Below, in pieces: positions 63,526-64,000 of a stretch of DNA of 64,000 nt. How positions within the stretch are numbered: the stretch's first letter is position 1; every line of letters starts with the position of its first letter. Source of the stretch: Labrenzia sp. THAF82 (GTDB taxonomy: Bacteria > Pseudomonadota > Alphaproteobacteria > Rhizobiales > Stappiaceae); assembly GCF_009363435.1 (NCBI RefSeq), contig NZ_CP045354.1:4802501-4866500 (forward strand), in the 5' to 3' direction. A program made the position numbers and the translations under genes. The notes below the pieces were generated by a model. That model made no database searches. It saw nothing but the letters and a program-made list of their open reading frames with translations, and had not been told where the DNA came from.

Positions 63526-64000
63526 ATGCGACGCCTGAAAAACCTGATTGAAAACCGGCTCTCCCGCCGGGCAGTTCTTGCCGGAACAGTGTCGGCTGCA
63601 ACACTCGCGATGACCGGTGCTTTGACGCCGTCATTCGCACAAGATGTCAACACGACCGGTCTTGCCGTTACTGAAGACACCGTGAAAGTCGGGATCCTGC
63701 ACTCCGTTACCGGGACAATGGCAATTTCCGAAACCGGTTCGGTACAGGCGGAAAAGCTTGCAATCGAGCAAATCAACGCCATGGGCGGCGTTCTGGGACG
63801 CAAGATCGAATATATTCAGGAAGACGGCGCTTCCGATTGGCCAACCTTTGCGGAAAAGGCGAAAAAACTTCTGGTCAACGACAAGGTAGCCGCCGTGTTC
63901 GGATGCTGGACCTCCGCATCCCGCAAGGCCGTATTGCCGGTCTTTGAACAGTACAACGGCATGCTCTACTACCCCACCTTCTACGAGGGTTTGGAGCAGT
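63526..64000 (+). CDS. urtA: Urea ABC transporter substrate-binding protein (3' partial)
   Basis: The gene runs off the right edge (158 codons seen). ATG 63526 is set by GGAGGGG 9 nt upstream. A twin-arginine signal ([11 protein letters not shown], then a hydrophobic stretch and SFAQD) precedes the mature start. The mature part matches UrtA/Fmd[90 protein letters not shown] and [14 protein letters not shown]. UrtA binds urea (or short-chain amides) in the periplasm; urtBCDE should follow. A control link to the divergent permease-kinase is likely. Confidence 0.93.
   Translation, partial: MRRLKNLIENRLSRRAVLAGTVSAATLAMTGALTPSFAQDVNTTGLAVTEDTVKVGILHSVTGTMAISETGSVQAEKLAIEQINAMGGVLGRKIEYIQEDGASDWPTFAEKAKKLLVNDKVAAVFGCWTSASRKAVLPVFEQYNGMLYYPTFYEGLEQ

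Overview
The window reads as chromosome of an alphaproteobacterium of the Hyphomicrobiales, possibly a marine Stappiaceae (Roseibium/Labrenzia-like) strain. The order murA / DUF2948 / hisD / UPF0262 / low-molecular-weight phosphatase / infA / maf / yacG / tRNA-Phe is a known rhizobial-type block. Many large secreted RTX, Hint and FecR proteins, a urea transporter and a cox-like molybdenum hydroxylase cluster fit the same group. The genus is an inference; no search could be run.

Layout. 1-1.3 kb: the end of an RTX/LamG secreted protein with a terminator. 1.4-7.9 kb: tRNA-Phe, then a Slam-like outer-membrane protein with a FecR/TbpB-barrel protein (a candidate type XI secretion pair) and a periplasmic UshA-type 5'-nucleotidase. 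8.1-16.1 kb: the housekeeping block from yacG to murA, a small membrane protein, a DUF3124 gene and tRNA-Thr. 16.1-32.2 kb: an accessory island holding an RTX pseudogene, a ~3000-residue protein (Hint domain, ~24 copies of a 56-residue Ca-binding-type repeat, DUF4214, RTX end) and a second Hint protein with an unrelated N-terminus. Each Hint gene follows a small AT-rich membrane-protein gene and a GNAT gene or GNAT remnant, and a leader repeat occurs three times.

32.2-58.5 kb: a catabolic/transport region, all on the minus strand. A Leu-type ABC system (binding protein, two permeases, LivG, and LivF fused to a Tm-1 domain) lies with a PEP-hydrolase-like protein, an oversized flotillin with hendecad repeats, SRPBCC and NTF2-fold proteins, a xanthine-dehydrogenase-type enzyme whose Mo subunit is split in two, a MoxR/VWA pair, an amidohydrolase, a lactonase-like metallo-beta-lactamase protein, an SMP-30/isochorismatase fusion, an SDR, an aldehyde dehydrogenase, a degenerate Fe-ADH and an AraC regulator. 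Most genes from 53.4 to 36 kb overlap or abut, so they probably form one operon that imports and oxidises an unidentified small organic compound. 58.7-64 kb: a LuxR-type response regulator and a hybrid kinase whose sensor is a whole NCS1-type permease, divergent from urtA.

The best candidate for an undescribed system is the 26.5-31.9 kb module. Homologous flanks (leader plus GNAT upstream, a ~95% identical 332-bp block downstream) enclose completely different small membrane proteins and N-terminal domains. This suggests N-terminal cassette exchange on Hint/RTX proteins, the reverse of the usual C-terminal exchange of polymorphic toxins.
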